From an uncultured Pelagibacteraceae bacterium (GTDB lineage Bacteria > Pseudomonadota > Alphaproteobacteria > Pelagibacterales > Pelagibacteraceae): a DNA stretch of 58,967 nucleotides. The notes beneath the pieces were generated by a model that was given only the letters and a program-made list of their open reading frames with translations, had not been told where the DNA came from and ran no database searches. Positions 19,447-28,142 of this stretch are shown here, piece after piece. Every line of letters starts with the position of its first letter. Within the stretch, counting starts at the first letter, position 1. A program made the position numbers and the translations under genes. The stretch spans positions 1 through 58,967 of the forward strand of contig CACNFL010000006.1 of assembly GCA_902619745.1 (NCBI GenBank), given 5' to 3'.

Positions 19447-21138
19447 TTAATTAAACTCTATATATTTTGTGGCTAAAATAGGCCCGATTTTATCTATGAC
19501 TTTTCCAGCTACCTCTACTGATGTCCAGCCAGCAGTATTATAAAGTGTACCCTTCCACCCTCCTTTTCGATGTCTATACTTATAATAATAATCTTTAGAT
19601 TTTTTAGGAGTATCTAGCATTACAACAAAAACAAATTTTGGATTTGATGTAGGAAAAATAGAGGCAAAAGTATTTATTTTTGCCTCAGAATATGATCCTC
19701 CCTCAGGTTGATCAGCAGTTCCTGTTTTTCCACCAATTTCATAATTTTGAACATCTGCAAATTTAGCTGTTCCTTCCTCAGTATTTACAATTTTTCTTAA
19801 AGCGCTTACAACTTGCTCTGAAATACCTCTGTTTAATATTCTTTTATTTTTTTTATTAAAATTATTATCTTTATAAATTAATGTTGGCTTAATTTCATAA
19901 CCACCATTTGATAAAACAGAATAACCTTTTGCTAATTGAAGAATTGTAGTTGCTATTCCATGTCCAAAAGAGGCTGTAGCCAATCTGCATTTTCCAAAGT
20001 CATAATTTTTTTGAGGAGCAACTTCTTCAATATCAAAATCAATATCACTTAACACGCCAACTTTTTCTAGAAATAATTTAAATTTTTCTGAGCCAACTTT
20101 TTGTGCAATTTTTACTGATCCTATATTTCCAGATCTAACTAAAATTTGCTCTGCAGTTAAATCCGATGGTATTTCATTGTCGTACTCACCTATTCTGTAT
20201 TTGTCACATTTAATTGATTTAGGTAAATCTAAAAATTCAGTCTCTGGTTTAATTACCTTTTCATTTAAGGCGCTAGCAAAAGTAAATGCTTTAAATACAG
20301 ACCCAAGTTCATATGTCCCTTTAGTTACCCTGTTAATATAATTTACATCTGTAATATTTTGTCTTTCATTTGGATTAAAATCTGGCAAAGAAACTAATGA
20401 TAAAATATTGCCATTATTAACATCCATTAAAATAGCTGCACTACCTTTGCTTTTAAAAATTTCCTGATATTTAATTAATTCTTTTCTAATTAAAAATTGA
20501 ATATCTTTATCTAAGGTAAGTTTAATTGACTCTTTTGATTTTCTAAGTTCATCATTTAACGATTTTTCTAATCCAGAAATACCATTATTGTTGTCATCTA
20601 TCTGACCTAAAACATGACTAAAAAGATTTTTTTGTGGATACATTCTTAAAACTCTTTCTTCTGGAACCAAAGATTTGTCCCCTAATTTCATTATTTTTTC
20701 ATAATTTTCCTCTGAAATTTTCTTCTCTAAATAAAAAAATTTCTTAGTTTTTATTTTTTTTTTAATTTCATCAAAATTTTTATCAGGAAAAATAATATTT
20801 AAACTTAGAAGTAATTTTTTTTCATTGATTATATCTGAAGTTTTTAAACCAATATCAATCGATTTAACTGTCTTAGCTAAATAATTTCCATTAATATCTA
20901 TGATGTCTGCTCGATAAAGCTTATTTTTAGATCCAGGAAAATTATTAATGTTTTCTAATTTACTCTTTCGTGAACCTAGGTGAACTAGATGTATTGTGTA
21001 AATTAAATATATGATAAAAAAAACAAAGAAAATAAAAGCTACACGATTAAATTGAATATTTAATCCATTTTCTTTTTTCTTAAATGTAAAATCACTTTTA
21101 TAGTCCTCTATGGTTAATTTCGATTTATTATCAGCCAT
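19447..21138 (-). CDS. ftsI: FtsI/PBP3, septal peptidoglycan transpeptidase
   Basis: Class B penicillin-binding protein that cross-links septal peptidoglycan. One N-terminal membrane anchor (about 33-50), a pedestal domain (with YRADIIDINGNYLAKT), then the transpeptidase with all three motifs: SVFK (280-283, nucleophile S280), SGN (336-338) and KTG (471-473). Length (563 aa) is usual. Its ATG shares bases with the ftsL TAA (TAATG), and only two bases separate it from murE-murF. Confidence 0.96.
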   Translation of the reverse strand: MADNKSKLTIEDYKSDFTFKKKENGLNIQFNRVAFIFFVFFIIYLIYTIHLVHLGSRKSKLENINNFPGSKNKLYRADIIDINGNYLAKTVKSIDIGLKTSDIINEKKLLLSLNIIFPDKNFDEIKKKIKTKKFFYLEKKISEENYEKIMKLGDKSLVPEERVLRMYPQKNLFSHVLGQIDDNNNGISGLEKSLNDELRKSKESIKLTLDKDIQFLIRKELIKYQEIFKSKGSAAILMDVNNGNILSLVSLPDFNPNERQNITDVNYINRVTKGTYELGSVFKAFTFASALNEKVIKPETEFLDLPKSIKCDKYRIGEYDNEIPSDLTAEQILVRSGNIGSVKIAQKVGSEKFKLFLEKVGVLSDIDFDIEEVAPQKNYDFGKCRLATASFGHGIATTILQLAKGYSVLSNGGYEIKPTLIYKDNNFNKKNKRILNRGISEQVVSALRKIVNTEEGTAKFADVQNYEIGGKTGTADQPEGGSYSEAKINTFASIFPTSNPKFVFVVMLDTPKKSKDYYYKYRHRKGGWKGTLYNTAGWTSVEVAGKVIDKIGPILATKYIEFN

Positions 21139-21443
21139 TACTCTTTAATAATTTTAAAATTTTGGATTTTATTTACATCATTTGAAATATTGTAGACCCT
21201 TATATCGTTTATATTTTTTTGAATTAACTCATCCTCAAAATACTGAGACTGATATTCAAGTAACTTTTCTGAGGAACTTAAATAATCATACTCCAACGAT
21301 ACATTTTCAAATTCAGAATTTAAAATTCTAATATTCTCTTTTGCTGTAAATATTTGATCTTCAATTTGTTTAGTCGTATTTTTTATTATTGCAGTTGATA
21401 GGACTAAAAAAAAAATCACTATAGCTAAAGCAAACTTTTTCAC
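21138..21443 (-). CDS. ftsL: FtsL-like small bitopic division protein
   Basis: A 101-aa protein with a very short cytoplasmic end, a membrane segment (about 4-20, [17 protein letters not shown]), then a coiled-coil-like region rich in Glu, Leu and Ser (about 25-75). This is the FtsL architecture, and it occupies the ftsL place between rsmH and ftsI. FtsL sequences are poorly conserved, so position and topology carry the call. The start is a GTG at 21443 overlapping the rsmH TGA. Confidence 0.75.
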   Translation of the reverse strand: MKKFALAIVIFFLVLSTAIIKNTTKQIEDQIFTAKENIRILNSEFENVSLEYDYLSSSEKLLEYQSQYFEDELIQKNINDIRVYNISNDVNKIQNFKIIKE

Positions 21444-22450
21444 AGTTTGTCTCCATAATTTTCAATTTCAATATAATTTCTGAATTGCTCCTCTATATCG
21501 GTATCAAAATTATAAAAATCAGTTTTTTTTATTACATATCTAAATTTAGCAGATCTAGATGGTGGATTTTCATACACCTCCTCATCCGAGGGTGTTATTG
21601 GTTTTTTTTGAATTAAATTAAACAGTGTATCTACTTGTTCAATAACTGGACTATATCGTGAAATACTTTTATTTTCAGATAGACTTTTAAAAAAATATTT
21701 TACTATTTTGTCCTCTAAAGAGTGAAATGTAACTACCCCCAAAACACCACCTTTTTTTAAAACTTTAGTGGCATTAATAAGTCCAAAAATTAACTCACTT
21801 ATTTCTTTATTTACAAATATTCTAAGTGCCTGAAAAACCTTAGTCGCATTATGAACTTTAAAATTTTTTCTTTTTTTTGATTGATCAATAATTTCAACTA
21901 AAGATTTAGTATCAATTTGATTTTTAGATCTTTCTTTTATTATATTTCGTGCAATAAATTTTGCCTCTTTTTCATCTCCAAAAAATTTAAAAATTTTTTC
22001 TAATTCTTTTTCATCTAGTTTATTAATTGCATCCTCTGCTGAATAACTATTTAATCCTAACTGCATATTTAATTTACTGCTGGTATCAAATGATAATCCT
22101 TTTTTTGGATCTTTTATTTGAGTATAAGAGTAACCAAGATCAAAAATTACACCTCTTATATTTTCATTTTTGAGCTTTAAATTACTTAATTGACTAAATT
22201 TTTTATTTTTAAAAATAAATCTATCTTCAAAGTTTTCTTTTAATTGATTAGCAATTTTTGCACTCTCTATGTCTCTATCAATAGCTATTACTTTTGTATT
22301 TTTAAAATCTAAAATTTTTTTGGAATAACCGCCTTGACCGAAAGTACAATCAATAAATGTGCCACCATGTTGAGGGGAAATAACGCTAATAATTTCTTTT
22401 AGCAGTACCGGATAATGCTTTTGTATTTTCGGTACTATGGTGGCGCCCAT
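21440..22450 (-). CDS. rsmH: RsmH, 16S rRNA m4C1402 methyltransferase
   Basis: SAM-dependent methyltransferase (MraW) acting on C1402 of 16S rRNA. Visible: [13 protein letters not shown] at the N-terminus, SAM-binding [43 protein letters not shown] and [13 protein letters not shown]. Length (336 aa) is usual. It normally follows mraZ directly; here ftsZ lies between them, with 18 bp between the ftsZ stop and this ATG. Confidence 0.95.
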   Translation of the reverse strand: MGATIVPKIQKHYPVLLKEIISVISPQHGGTFIDCTFGQGGYSKKILDFKNTKVIAIDRDIESAKIANQLKENFEDRFIFKNKKFSQLSNLKLKNENIRGVIFDLGYSYTQIKDPKKGLSFDTSSKLNMQLGLNSYSAEDAINKLDEKELEKIFKFFGDEKEAKFIARNIIKERSKNQIDTKSLVEIIDQSKKRKNFKVHNATKVFQALRIFVNKEISELIFGLINATKVLKKGGVLGVVTFHSLEDKIVKYFFKSLSENKSISRYSPVIEQVDTLFNLIQKKPITPSDEEVYENPPSRSAKFRYVIKKTDFYNFDTDIEEQFRNYIEIENYGDKL

Positions 22451-22468
22451 TTATCTCTTGGAAGACCA

Positions 22469-23950
22469 TTAATTTTTTTGTCTTCTTAAGAATGCTGGTA
22501 TCTCAAGATCATCTTCTTCCTCTTGATCTGAAGTCAATAAATCTTCAGGGCTTGAATTATCAGATTCTGAACTAAATAAATCTGGTGCGTCTGAGTCAAC
22601 TCCAAATTCTTTTAAGTCATTAGAGGTTTCTTCTTCGTTGTTAATATCTTTATACTCTTCATGGGTAGTTTCCATAGCTTCTTGAGCAAAAGATTTCTCC
22701 ATTTCATTAACTGAACTATCCTGAACTATACTCTCGCTTTCCATGTTAGTATTTTGGACAACTTCTTCAGTCATCATATGATTATGAGAACTCTCGGTTT
22801 GTTGTTCTTGGATAATCTCATTTTCAAGCTTTAAAGCATTCGCACCATGTGTAATGGGGTTAGATGCTGTCGTGTTTGAAAAATTAAAAGATTGAGATGA
22901 TCCCATATTTGAAAAGTCAGAGTAACCTGGATTACGGTTTTGAATTCTATGAACCATATTTACAACAGATTTTGATTCTGGCTGTTGCCCATCTAAAGAG
23001 GTAGCAACAATTGAAACTCTCATCTTTCCATCTAGCTCAGTATCAGTGATTGCACCAATAATTAACTCTGCTTCAGGATCAACTTCAGCTCTTACTTTAT
23101 TTACAGCTTCATCAACCTCAAAAAGTTTAAGATCTTTACCACCAGTAATATTTACCAATAAACCTTTTGCACCTTTTAAAGTATAGTCATCTATTAGTGG
23201 GTTGCTGATTGCCATCTCTGCAGCTTTGAGAGCTCTACCTTCTCCTTCAGCTTCTCCAGTTCCCATCATAGCTTTACCCATCGCTGCCATAACAGTTTCA
23301 ACATCAGCAAAATCTAAATTGATTAAGCCAGGTCTGACCATCAAATCGGTTATACTTTGAACACCATGCATTAAAACATTATTTGAAAGATTAAAAGACT
23401 CTTCAAATGTTGTTTGTTCATTTGCTATTTTGAATAAGTTTTGATTTGGAATAACAATTATCGTATCAACGTGTTTTCTTAATTCCTCCAAACCTTGTTG
23501 TGCTCTTCTCATTCTAGAGGGGCCTTCATATAAAAATGGAAGAGTCACAACGCCTACAGTTAATATATTTAATTCTTTAGCAGCTCTTGCGATGACATGA
23601 GCGGCACCAGTGCCCGTTCCACCACCCATTCCAGCTGCAATAAAAACCATGTTTGCACCTTGAAGTGTATTTACAATTTCATTCAAAGATTCATCAGCTG
23701 CTGCTTGACCAATATCAAGTTTTGCACCTGCTCCTAGACCTTTTGTTAAATTTAATCCAATTTGAATTCTTGTTTTTGCTTTACTAAGCTTCAAATCTTG
23801 AGCATCAGTATTTACTGCAATAAACTCTACTCCTTGTAGATTATTTTCAATCATTTCATTAATTGCATTTCCGCCAGCTCCACCAACTCCTAAAACTAGT
23901 AGTCGTGGCTGTAGCTCTTTTATCTCTGGTGCTTTAAAATTAATTGTCAT
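22469..23950 (-). CDS. ftsZ: FtsZ, tubulin-like division GTPase
   Basis: Polymerising GTPase that forms the Z ring. GTP-binding GVGGAGGNA (about 21-29), tubulin signature GGGTGTG (109-115) and catalytic T7 loop NLDFAD (211-216) are intact. A long, acidic, Gln/Ser-rich linker runs from about 330 to 478, as is common in alphaproteobacteria. The C-terminal peptide [10 protein letters not shown], the docking site for FtsA and other partners, is conserved. A strong ribosome-binding site (AGGGGAT) precedes the ATG. Its place between mraZ and rsmH is unusual; the standard site next to ftsA is empty. Confidence 0.98.
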   Translation of the reverse strand: MTINFKAPEIKELQPRLLVLGVGGAGGNAINEMIENNLQGVEFIAVNTDAQDLKLSKAKTRIQIGLNLTKGLGAGAKLDIGQAAADESLNEIVNTLQGANMVFIAAGMGGGTGTGAAHVIARAAKELNILTVGVVTLPFLYEGPSRMRRAQQGLEELRKHVDTIIVIPNQNLFKIANEQTTFEESFNLSNNVLMHGVQSITDLMVRPGLINLDFADVETVMAAMGKAMMGTGEAEGEGRALKAAEMAISNPLIDDYTLKGAKGLLVNITGGKDLKLFEVDEAVNKVRAEVDPEAELIIGAITDTELDGKMRVSIVATSLDGQQPESKSVVNMVHRIQNRNPGYSDFSNMGSSQSFNFSNTTASNPITHGANALKLENEIIQEQQTESSHNHMMTEEVVQNTNMESESIVQDSSVNEMEKSFAQEAMETTHEEYKDINNEEETSNDLKEFGVDSDAPDLFSSESDNSSPEDLLTSDQEEEDDLEIPAFLRRQKN

Positions 23951-23960
23951 CTTTTATCCC

Positions 23961-24419
23961 CTATTGTTTGTTATGTTGAAGCTCCCATTTAAGATTTCCC
24001 CGATTAATATTTGCCTTTTTTCTCGCTGTTATCTTAAATTTTTCAAATGCTGTTGGTTCCCATATTTGAAATGTTTGACCTTGACCAACAAACAACATGC
24101 TATTTTTAATTTTTGCATGCTTTAATAATTTTGATGTTAGTGAAACTCTACCTTCACTATCAAATTGTAAATTTATACTTTCTGCTAATATTGATGTTGC
24201 AAAGTAATCTCTTTTTTCCTCAAAAGGATTTAAGGAGTCTATTGCTGAGGAAATTTTTTCAATTCTATCCTGAGAACATGCTTCAATAGAAGAATTATTA
24301 AATGAAGGATAACAAATTACACCATTATAACCCAAGTTTGACAAATATGATCTGAAACTAGCAGGCACAGATACTCTCCCTTTTTTGTCCAATTTGTTCT
24401 CGTAAGTAGATAAAAACAT
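23961..24419 (-). CDS. mraZ: MraZ, transcriptional regulator of the dcw cluster
   Basis: DNA-binding protein with two swapped-hairpin AbrB-like domains, each with the conserved core: DKKGRVSVPASFR (about 11-23) and DSEGRVSLTSKLL (about 87-99). Length (152 aa) is standard. MraZ is known to bind direct repeats upstream of its own gene and to repress the dcw operon. Three TGGGN repeats 29-53 bp upstream, overlapping the likely -10, fit autoregulation. It is the first gene of the 20.8-kb minus-strand cluster, ten bases before ftsZ. Confidence 0.95.
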   Translation of the reverse strand: MFLSTYENKLDKKGRVSVPASFRSYLSNLGYNGVICYPSFNNSSIEACSQDRIEKISSAIDSLNPFEEKRDYFATSILAESINLQFDSEGRVSLTSKLLKHAKIKNSMLFVGQGQTFQIWEPTAFEKFKITARKKANINRGNLKWELQHNKQ

Positions 24420-24447
24420 ATATTTTTAAATTTATAAATTCCATAAT

Positions 24448-24472
24448 TGGGAATATATGGGAATATATGGGT
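24448..24472 (+). promoter_or_regulatory. Three MraZ boxes upstream of mraZ
   Basis: Direct repeats TGGGA (24448-24452), TGGGA (24458-24462) and TGGGT (24468-24472), separated by two identical 5-bp spacers (ATATA). Three TGGGN repeats with 5-bp spacing is the binding pattern reported for E. coli MraZ. They read on the strand opposite to mraZ and overlap the -10 of the likely mraZ promoter, so bound MraZ should block RNA polymerase. Confidence 0.8.
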
Positions 24473-24490
24473 ATTTAAAATAATAGTCAA
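24462..24490 (-). promoter_or_regulatory. Sigma70-type promoter of the mraZ/dcw operon
   Basis: On the minus strand: -35 TTGACT (24490-24485), a 17-bp spacer, and -10 TATATT (24467-24462). Transcription would start around 24455, giving a 5' leader of about 35 nt before mraZ. Both hexamers are one or two mismatches from consensus with ideal spacing. The -10 lies within the TGGGN repeat array. Confidence 0.75.
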
Positions 24491-24673
24491 ACTCTGAATC
24501 TAGGCAGATATTCCTTATACTTATTGGTATTTTTACTAACAGAGTTTATTTGATGAATGTTTTTTGATTATTTCTCGTTTTAAATAATAAAGTGAAAAAA
24601 AGAACATAAGTGATTCAATATTGAATCAAAATAAGAACATTTACATAGTTCAAAATATTATGTTGTGAACAAG
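24491..24673. other. Spacer between the mraZ promoter and the rnpB 3' end, with an 18-bp palindrome
   Basis: No gene is seen here. The stretch holds a perfect 18-bp palindrome, TGATTCAATATTGAATCA (24611-24628), flanked by two copies of AAGAACAT (24600-24607 and 24633-24640). On the minus strand a run of eight T follows about 13 nt after the palindrome, so it might be a weak terminator region for rnpB, but the stem has few G/C pairs. A dimeric regulator site is the alternative. Confidence 0.5.
24611..24628. repeat. Perfect 18-bp palindrome flanked by 8-bp direct repeats
   Basis: TGATTCAATATTGAATCA is identical to its reverse complement. It is bracketed by AAGAACAT at 24600-24607 and 24633-24640. 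It lies between the rnpB 3' end and the mraZ promoter, so it could affect either. Confidence 0.6.
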
Positions 24674-25035
24674 ATTGCCAGATAAACTGTAAGCCGGGTT
24701 CTGTCATTTAAACCTATCATTTGTCTAGGCTTAAGATCACTCTTAAGCTCAAGCAACTAACCCTGATGACTAGCCAAGGACGGCTTTTAGTTTTTCAACA
24801 ATGTCATCTCTACTTAGTCTTGCTCTCAGTGGGGTTTTCCAGCGTTCATTGTTACCAATAGAACCGGTGTGCTCTTACCACACCTTTTCACCCTTGCCAT
24901 GTTATGGCGGTTTATTTTCTGTGGCACTATCCCTAGGGTTTCCCCCGCCAGGTATTACCTGGCACTGTGTCCTTGTAGAGCCCGGACTTTCCTCTTTAAA
25001 TAAAATTTAAAGCGATAAGTCATTTATCTGGCAAT
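24674..25035 (-). ncRNA. rnpB: RNase P RNA, bacterial class A
   Basis: Catalytic RNA that trims tRNA 5' leaders. On the minus strand the conserved blocks appear in order: GAGGAAAGTCCGGGCTC near the 5' end, the AAGGGTGAAAAGGTG / GGTAAGAGCACACCGG region, and ACAGAACCCGGCTTA near the 3' end. The ends form a perfect 13-bp P1 helix (ATTGCCAGATAAA at 25035-25023 with its complement at 24686-24674), which fixes the boundaries at about 362 nt. It is divergent in position but co-oriented with mraZ. Confidence 0.96.
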
Positions 25036-25038
25036 TTC

Positions 25039-25066
25039 AATTTATTACTAAAACTAAAATTTTCAA
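25039..25066 (-). promoter_or_regulatory. Likely rnpB promoter
   Basis: Minus strand: -35 TTGAAA (25066-25061), 16-bp spacer, -10 TAAATT (25044-25039). Initiation 6-7 nt downstream would fall at or just before the first base of the P1 helix, which fits the RNA end deduced from pairing. Confidence 0.5.
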
Positions 25067-25078
25067 GAGAAAATTATT

Positions 25079-25819
25079 TTATATATTTATAAGTTTTTCG
25101 CTTATTAATAAACATTCTTGATCAATAACGCCATTAATTAAGTCTTGTCTGAATCTTCTTTGAAAAGCTTTTGTGAGGATTTTTGAATATTTATACTTTT
25201 TAATTCTTAAGTCGCTTGGATATCCAATTTTATGTAAATTTTGAATAAAAATATTTTTTTGTAAATTATTTATTTTTTTATTCCTATTCTTAATAAGTTT
25301 TCTTTCATCTAGATTGTGCCAAATACCAATTTTTTTTTTAAATAAATATTTCCAAGGAAATTTTTCTCCTGGGTCTTTTTTTCTTTCAGGAGCAATATCT
25401 GAATGACCTAAAATAAAGTCTTTTTTAATTTTATATTTTTTTATTAAAAATAAAATTAAACTTAATATTGAATTAATTTGTTTTTTTGAAAATTTTTTAT
25501 AAAAATTTTCATGTCCCGGATTGCTTATCTCTATTCCTATAGAATTTTTATTCAAAAATTTGAAATTTTTCCATGAAGATATTCCTGCGTGCCAAGCAGT
25601 GTATAAATCGGGGACTAAAGTTAAAATTTCGCCGTTATTTTTTATAAAATAGTGACAGCTCACTTTTGATTTTTCATTGGTTAATTTCTTAATAGCGTCT
25701 TTTTCTTTTTTCATTCCAGTGTAATGTAGAATAAGAAACTTGATTTCTTTTGGCTTTCTTTTGTTTTTGTCAAAATTTGGAGAATAATTCAGAGTTGTAT
25801 TTATACTCAATTTTCGCAT
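25079..25819 (-). CDS. ampD: N-acetylmuramoyl-L-alanine amidase, AmpD/AmiD type
   Basis: Amidase_2 zinc hydrolase that cuts the bond between MurNAc and L-Ala. Zinc ligands fit AmpD: H32 (LHYTG), H139 and D149 (GHSDIAPERKKDPG). SCHYFIKNNGEI, AWHAGISSW and SIGIEISNPG are also typical. No signal peptide is seen, so a cytoplasmic role in recycling anhydro-muropeptides is likely. The last 70 residues resemble a small peptidoglycan-binding domain found in AmiD-like members. No ampG or ampC is nearby. Confidence 0.88.
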   Translation of the reverse strand: MRKLSINTTLNYSPNFDKNKRKPKEIKFLILHYTGMKKEKDAIKKLTNEKSKVSCHYFIKNNGEILTLVPDLYTAWHAGISSWKNFKFLNKNSIGIEISNPGHENFYKKFSKKQINSILSLILFLIKKYKIKKDFILGHSDIAPERKKDPGEKFPWKYLFKKKIGIWHNLDERKLIKNRNKKINNLQKNIFIQNLHKIGYPSDLRIKKYKYSKILTKAFQRRFRQDLINGVIDQECLLISEKLINI

Positions 25820-25874
25820 TAATTTTGGCTACTTTATCGACATTTTATTGTCATTTTCTTAAAATAATTCTTAA

Positions 25875-25902
25875 TTTACAATTGATTTTTATATATTATA
25901 TA
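25875..25902 (+). promoter_or_regulatory. Possible mlaA promoter
   Basis: TTTACA (25875-25880) lies 16 bp before an AT-only -10-like stretch (TATATA, about 25897-25902). Initiation would fall at or just past the first ATG (25904), so the mRNA may be nearly leaderless, or translation may begin at the second ATG (25910). The tract is so AT-rich that the -10 choice is uncertain. Confidence 0.3.
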
Positions 25903-25903
25903 G

Positions 25904-26698
25904 ATGCTTATGTTTAGAAAATTAATAATAGTTCTAGTTACAATTTTAATTTCAGGATTTAATGCAAATGCTGGTTCTGACGGAGAGCTTATTATAAAAA
26001 AAAATCAGCCTGCTGAAATTAAAGATTGTTTTGAAACTGTTAACAGAGCTACATTTGCTTTTAACCAAGCATTAGATGGAGCAATATTCAAACCTATTTC
26101 AAGCGCTTACAGAGTTTTGCCTTCTCCTGTAAAGTCAGGCGTCAGCAACTCTTTAGAAAATTTATCAAATTTGGTGACAATACCTAACAATGTTCTTCAA
26201 GGTGAATTTAAAAAAGCAGGAATTAACTCAGGTAGATTTGTTATTAATACAACTGTAGGAATTTTAGGTTTTATAAATGTTGCAGAATATTTAGGTTTCC
26301 CGGAATATGAAAAAGAAGATTATGGGCAATCACTTGCAACAATGGGAGTAAGCCCTGGGTGCTATTTGGTGTTACCAGTTTTGGGACCTAGCACTGTAAG
26401 AGATACAACAGCTTCAGTAGCAAATTTTATAGGAGGTGATGCTTGGTATAACGTAACTGTTAACAATGATACACAATACTTTAGTGATTTTGATTATTAT
26501 GCCTCTAGAATAACTTCTGGGGTAGATTTTAGAGCAAAAAATTTTGATGCTATTGAAAACTTAGAGCAAAACTCTATTGATTTTTATGCATCAGTAAAAA
26601 GTTTGTATTTGCAAGATAGACAACAAAAGATTCTAAATACAAATAAAGTTATCGAAACCCAAAATGACAGTGATTGGGAAGAAATAGAAACTCAATAA
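25904..26698 (+). CDS. mlaA: MlaA/VacJ family outer-membrane phospholipid-removal protein
   Basis: MlaA takes misplaced phospholipids from the outer leaflet of the outer membrane for transport by the Mla pathway. Family elements: FETVNRATFAFNQALDG, NSGRFVINTTVGILGF, EDYGQSLATMGV, and CYLVLPVLGPSTVRDT. It has a signal peptide with an ANA-G cleavage site but no lipobox Cys, so it is probably not lipidated, unlike E. coli MlaA. The protein has only two cysteines, C42 and C153, and both sit in otherwise conserved family segments. mlaC follows by 15 bp; mlaFEDB are not in this window. Confidence 0.92.
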   Translation: MLMFRKLIIVLVTILISGFNANAGSDGELIIKKNQPAEIKDCFETVNRATFAFNQALDGAIFKPISSAYRVLPSPVKSGVSNSLENLSNLVTIPNNVLQGEFKKAGINSGRFVINTTVGILGFINVAEYLGFPEYEKEDYGQSLATMGVSPGCYLVLPVLGPSTVRDTTASVANFIGGDAWYNVTVNNDTQYFSDFDYYASRITSGVDFRAKNFDAIENLEQNSIDFYASVKSLYLQDRQQKILNTNKVIETQNDSDWEEIETQ

Positions 26699-26713
26699 TC
26701 AAGAAAATAAAAA

Positions 26714-27304
26714 ATGAATTTTAAAAAAATTCTAATAATTATTTTTTTATTTAATTCTATCTTTACAAAGAGCTTCTCACTAGAACCAAGTATTTTTGTA
26801 CAATCAACAGTTAACAGGGCATCTGATATACTATCTAAAAACATAATAAAAGAAGAAAAAATAAATCAACTAAAAATTATTGCAAAAGAAACAGTGGATA
26901 TTAAAGGAGTTGGTTTTTATTCTTTAGGTTCAGCTAGAAAAAATTTAAATGATAACCAAAAAGAAAGATACTCAAAATTATTTGAAGATTACTTTTTAAA
27001 AAGTTTTTCTAGTAGGCTAGCTGAATATACTAATCCACAAATTGAAGTCATTAATAAAGAGGTTTTGAATAAAAATTACACTATCGTTAATAGTTTATTA
27101 GTTGCTACGGAAAACAGACCTGAGGTCAAAATTGATTGGAGAATTTATACTAAGAATCCTGACAATCCTTTAATACGTGATTTAATTATTGAGGGTCTTA
27201 GCCTAGCAAGAACACAAAAAGAGGAATTTTCATCTATCTTAAACTCTAATGATGGTGATATAAACGCTCTTTTTGAAACATTAAAAGAATTCTCTAAAAA
27301 CTAA
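26714..27304 (+). CDS. mlaC: MlaC/Ttg2D family periplasmic phospholipid-binding protein
   Basis: Shuttles phospholipid across the periplasm between MlaA and the inner-membrane MlaFEDB transporter. N-terminal signal peptide (about 1-22, ending SFS). The body has the MlaC pattern: KETVDIKGVGFYSLG, QKERYSKLFEDYFLKSFSSRL (in two parts), VNSLLVATENRPEVKIDWRI and LIRDLIIEGLSLARTQKEEF. Length (196 aa) is typical. It forms a two-gene unit with mlaA and is convergent with the membrane protein downstream. Confidence 0.9.
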   Translation: MNFKKILIIIFLFNSIFTKSFSLEPSIFVQSTVNRASDILSKNIIKEEKINQLKIIAKETVDIKGVGFYSLGSARKNLNDNQKERYSKLFEDYFLKSFSSRLAEYTNPQIEVINKEVLNKNYTIVNSLLVATENRPEVKIDWRIYTKNPDNPLIRDLIIEGLSLARTQKEEFSSILNSNDGDINALFETLKEFSKN

Positions 27305-28131
27305 ATTTTTTTTTCTAAATAATTCTTAAAAAATATTGAGTGATTAAGTATATAAAAAGTAAATAGTAACTCTTGATATTCAGACAGTCTTATAAAATTA
27401 AGTGAAAAAAAAATGATTATATCTGTAAAATTTATCTGTAAAGTTGTTGTATAGTCAAGTTCTGCGATAAATAGATCTAATATCAAATCTGGTAAAATAA
27501 AAATTAATAATAAATATGAAATATATTTCAGTTTTTTTGAGGGCAAAATGAAAAAATTATAATCCTCATTAGAATTAAATTTTCTAAAAAAAATAATAAT
27601 TATAAATGATAAACTACACCATATAGATAATAAAGATCTTGGTAGCTGATCTAATAAATTTGAAATGTTGTGTAAATTCGTTTCTTTTTGATTATTATAC
27701 TCAATAAAAAAATCAGAACTTTTCCAATTAAAGTAATGTTGCCCCCAAGATATCTCCTCAAAAAAATAATATAAAAGGCAAACAAAATAAAAAATTAAAA
27801 TAATATAAAATAAATTTTTTTTTTCTCTTTTCTTGAAAAAAAGGATTTTACAAAAATATAAAATAGAAATAATTAAAAACAAAATCTGAAGAGTTTCTAC
27901 CAGACCTCTTTCATTCCAAATTAGTGGATTATATCCAAATCTATTACTGTCAAAGATAGTATATTTTTTATGTACATGAACATCCTGACAATAAGTAGAA
28001 AAACTAAGCGTATCAAAACAAAAATAAGATAATTTAGATGAATAATGCCAAAAAAAACTTTCAAATAATAAAAATATCGTAAAAATAATGAAAGCTATAA
28101 AACTAATTTTAAATTTATTACTATTCAACAA
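27301..28131 (-). CDS. Unrecognised polytopic membrane protein with an EEISWGQ motif
   Basis: About seven hydrophobic segments over roughly 276 aa. After the first anchor comes an extracytoplasmic loop with two Cys (YFCFDTLSFSTYCQD), then LIWNERGLVETLQILF and, after the third membrane segment, FFEEISWGQHYFNWKS. The Glu-Glu-Ile-Ser-Trp-Gly-Gln block looks like a functional motif and occurs in other uncharacterised membrane proteins. I place the start at TTG 28131: the frame is open up to 28176 but that part lies inside a tRNA gene. Function unknown. Confidence 0.6.
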   Translation of the reverse strand: MLNSNKFKISFIAFIIFTIFLLFESFFWHYSSKLSYFCFDTLSFSTYCQDVHVHKKYTIFDSNRFGYNPLIWNERGLVETLQILFLIISILYFCKILFFKKREKKNLFYIILIFYFVCLLYYFFEEISWGQHYFNWKSSDFFIEYNNQKETNLHNISNLLDQLPRSLLSIWCSLSFIIIIFFRKFNSNEDYNFFILPSKKLKYISYLLLIFILPDLILDLFIAELDYTTTLQINFTDIIIFFSLNFIRLSEYQELLFTFYILNHSIFFKNYLEKKI

Positions 28132-28142
28132 TCTATTTTCTT

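Noticed and set aside
24801..25010. 69-aa open frame on the plus strand
   Set aside because: It is antisense to the RNase P RNA, whose conserved blocks and P1 pairing explain the sequence.
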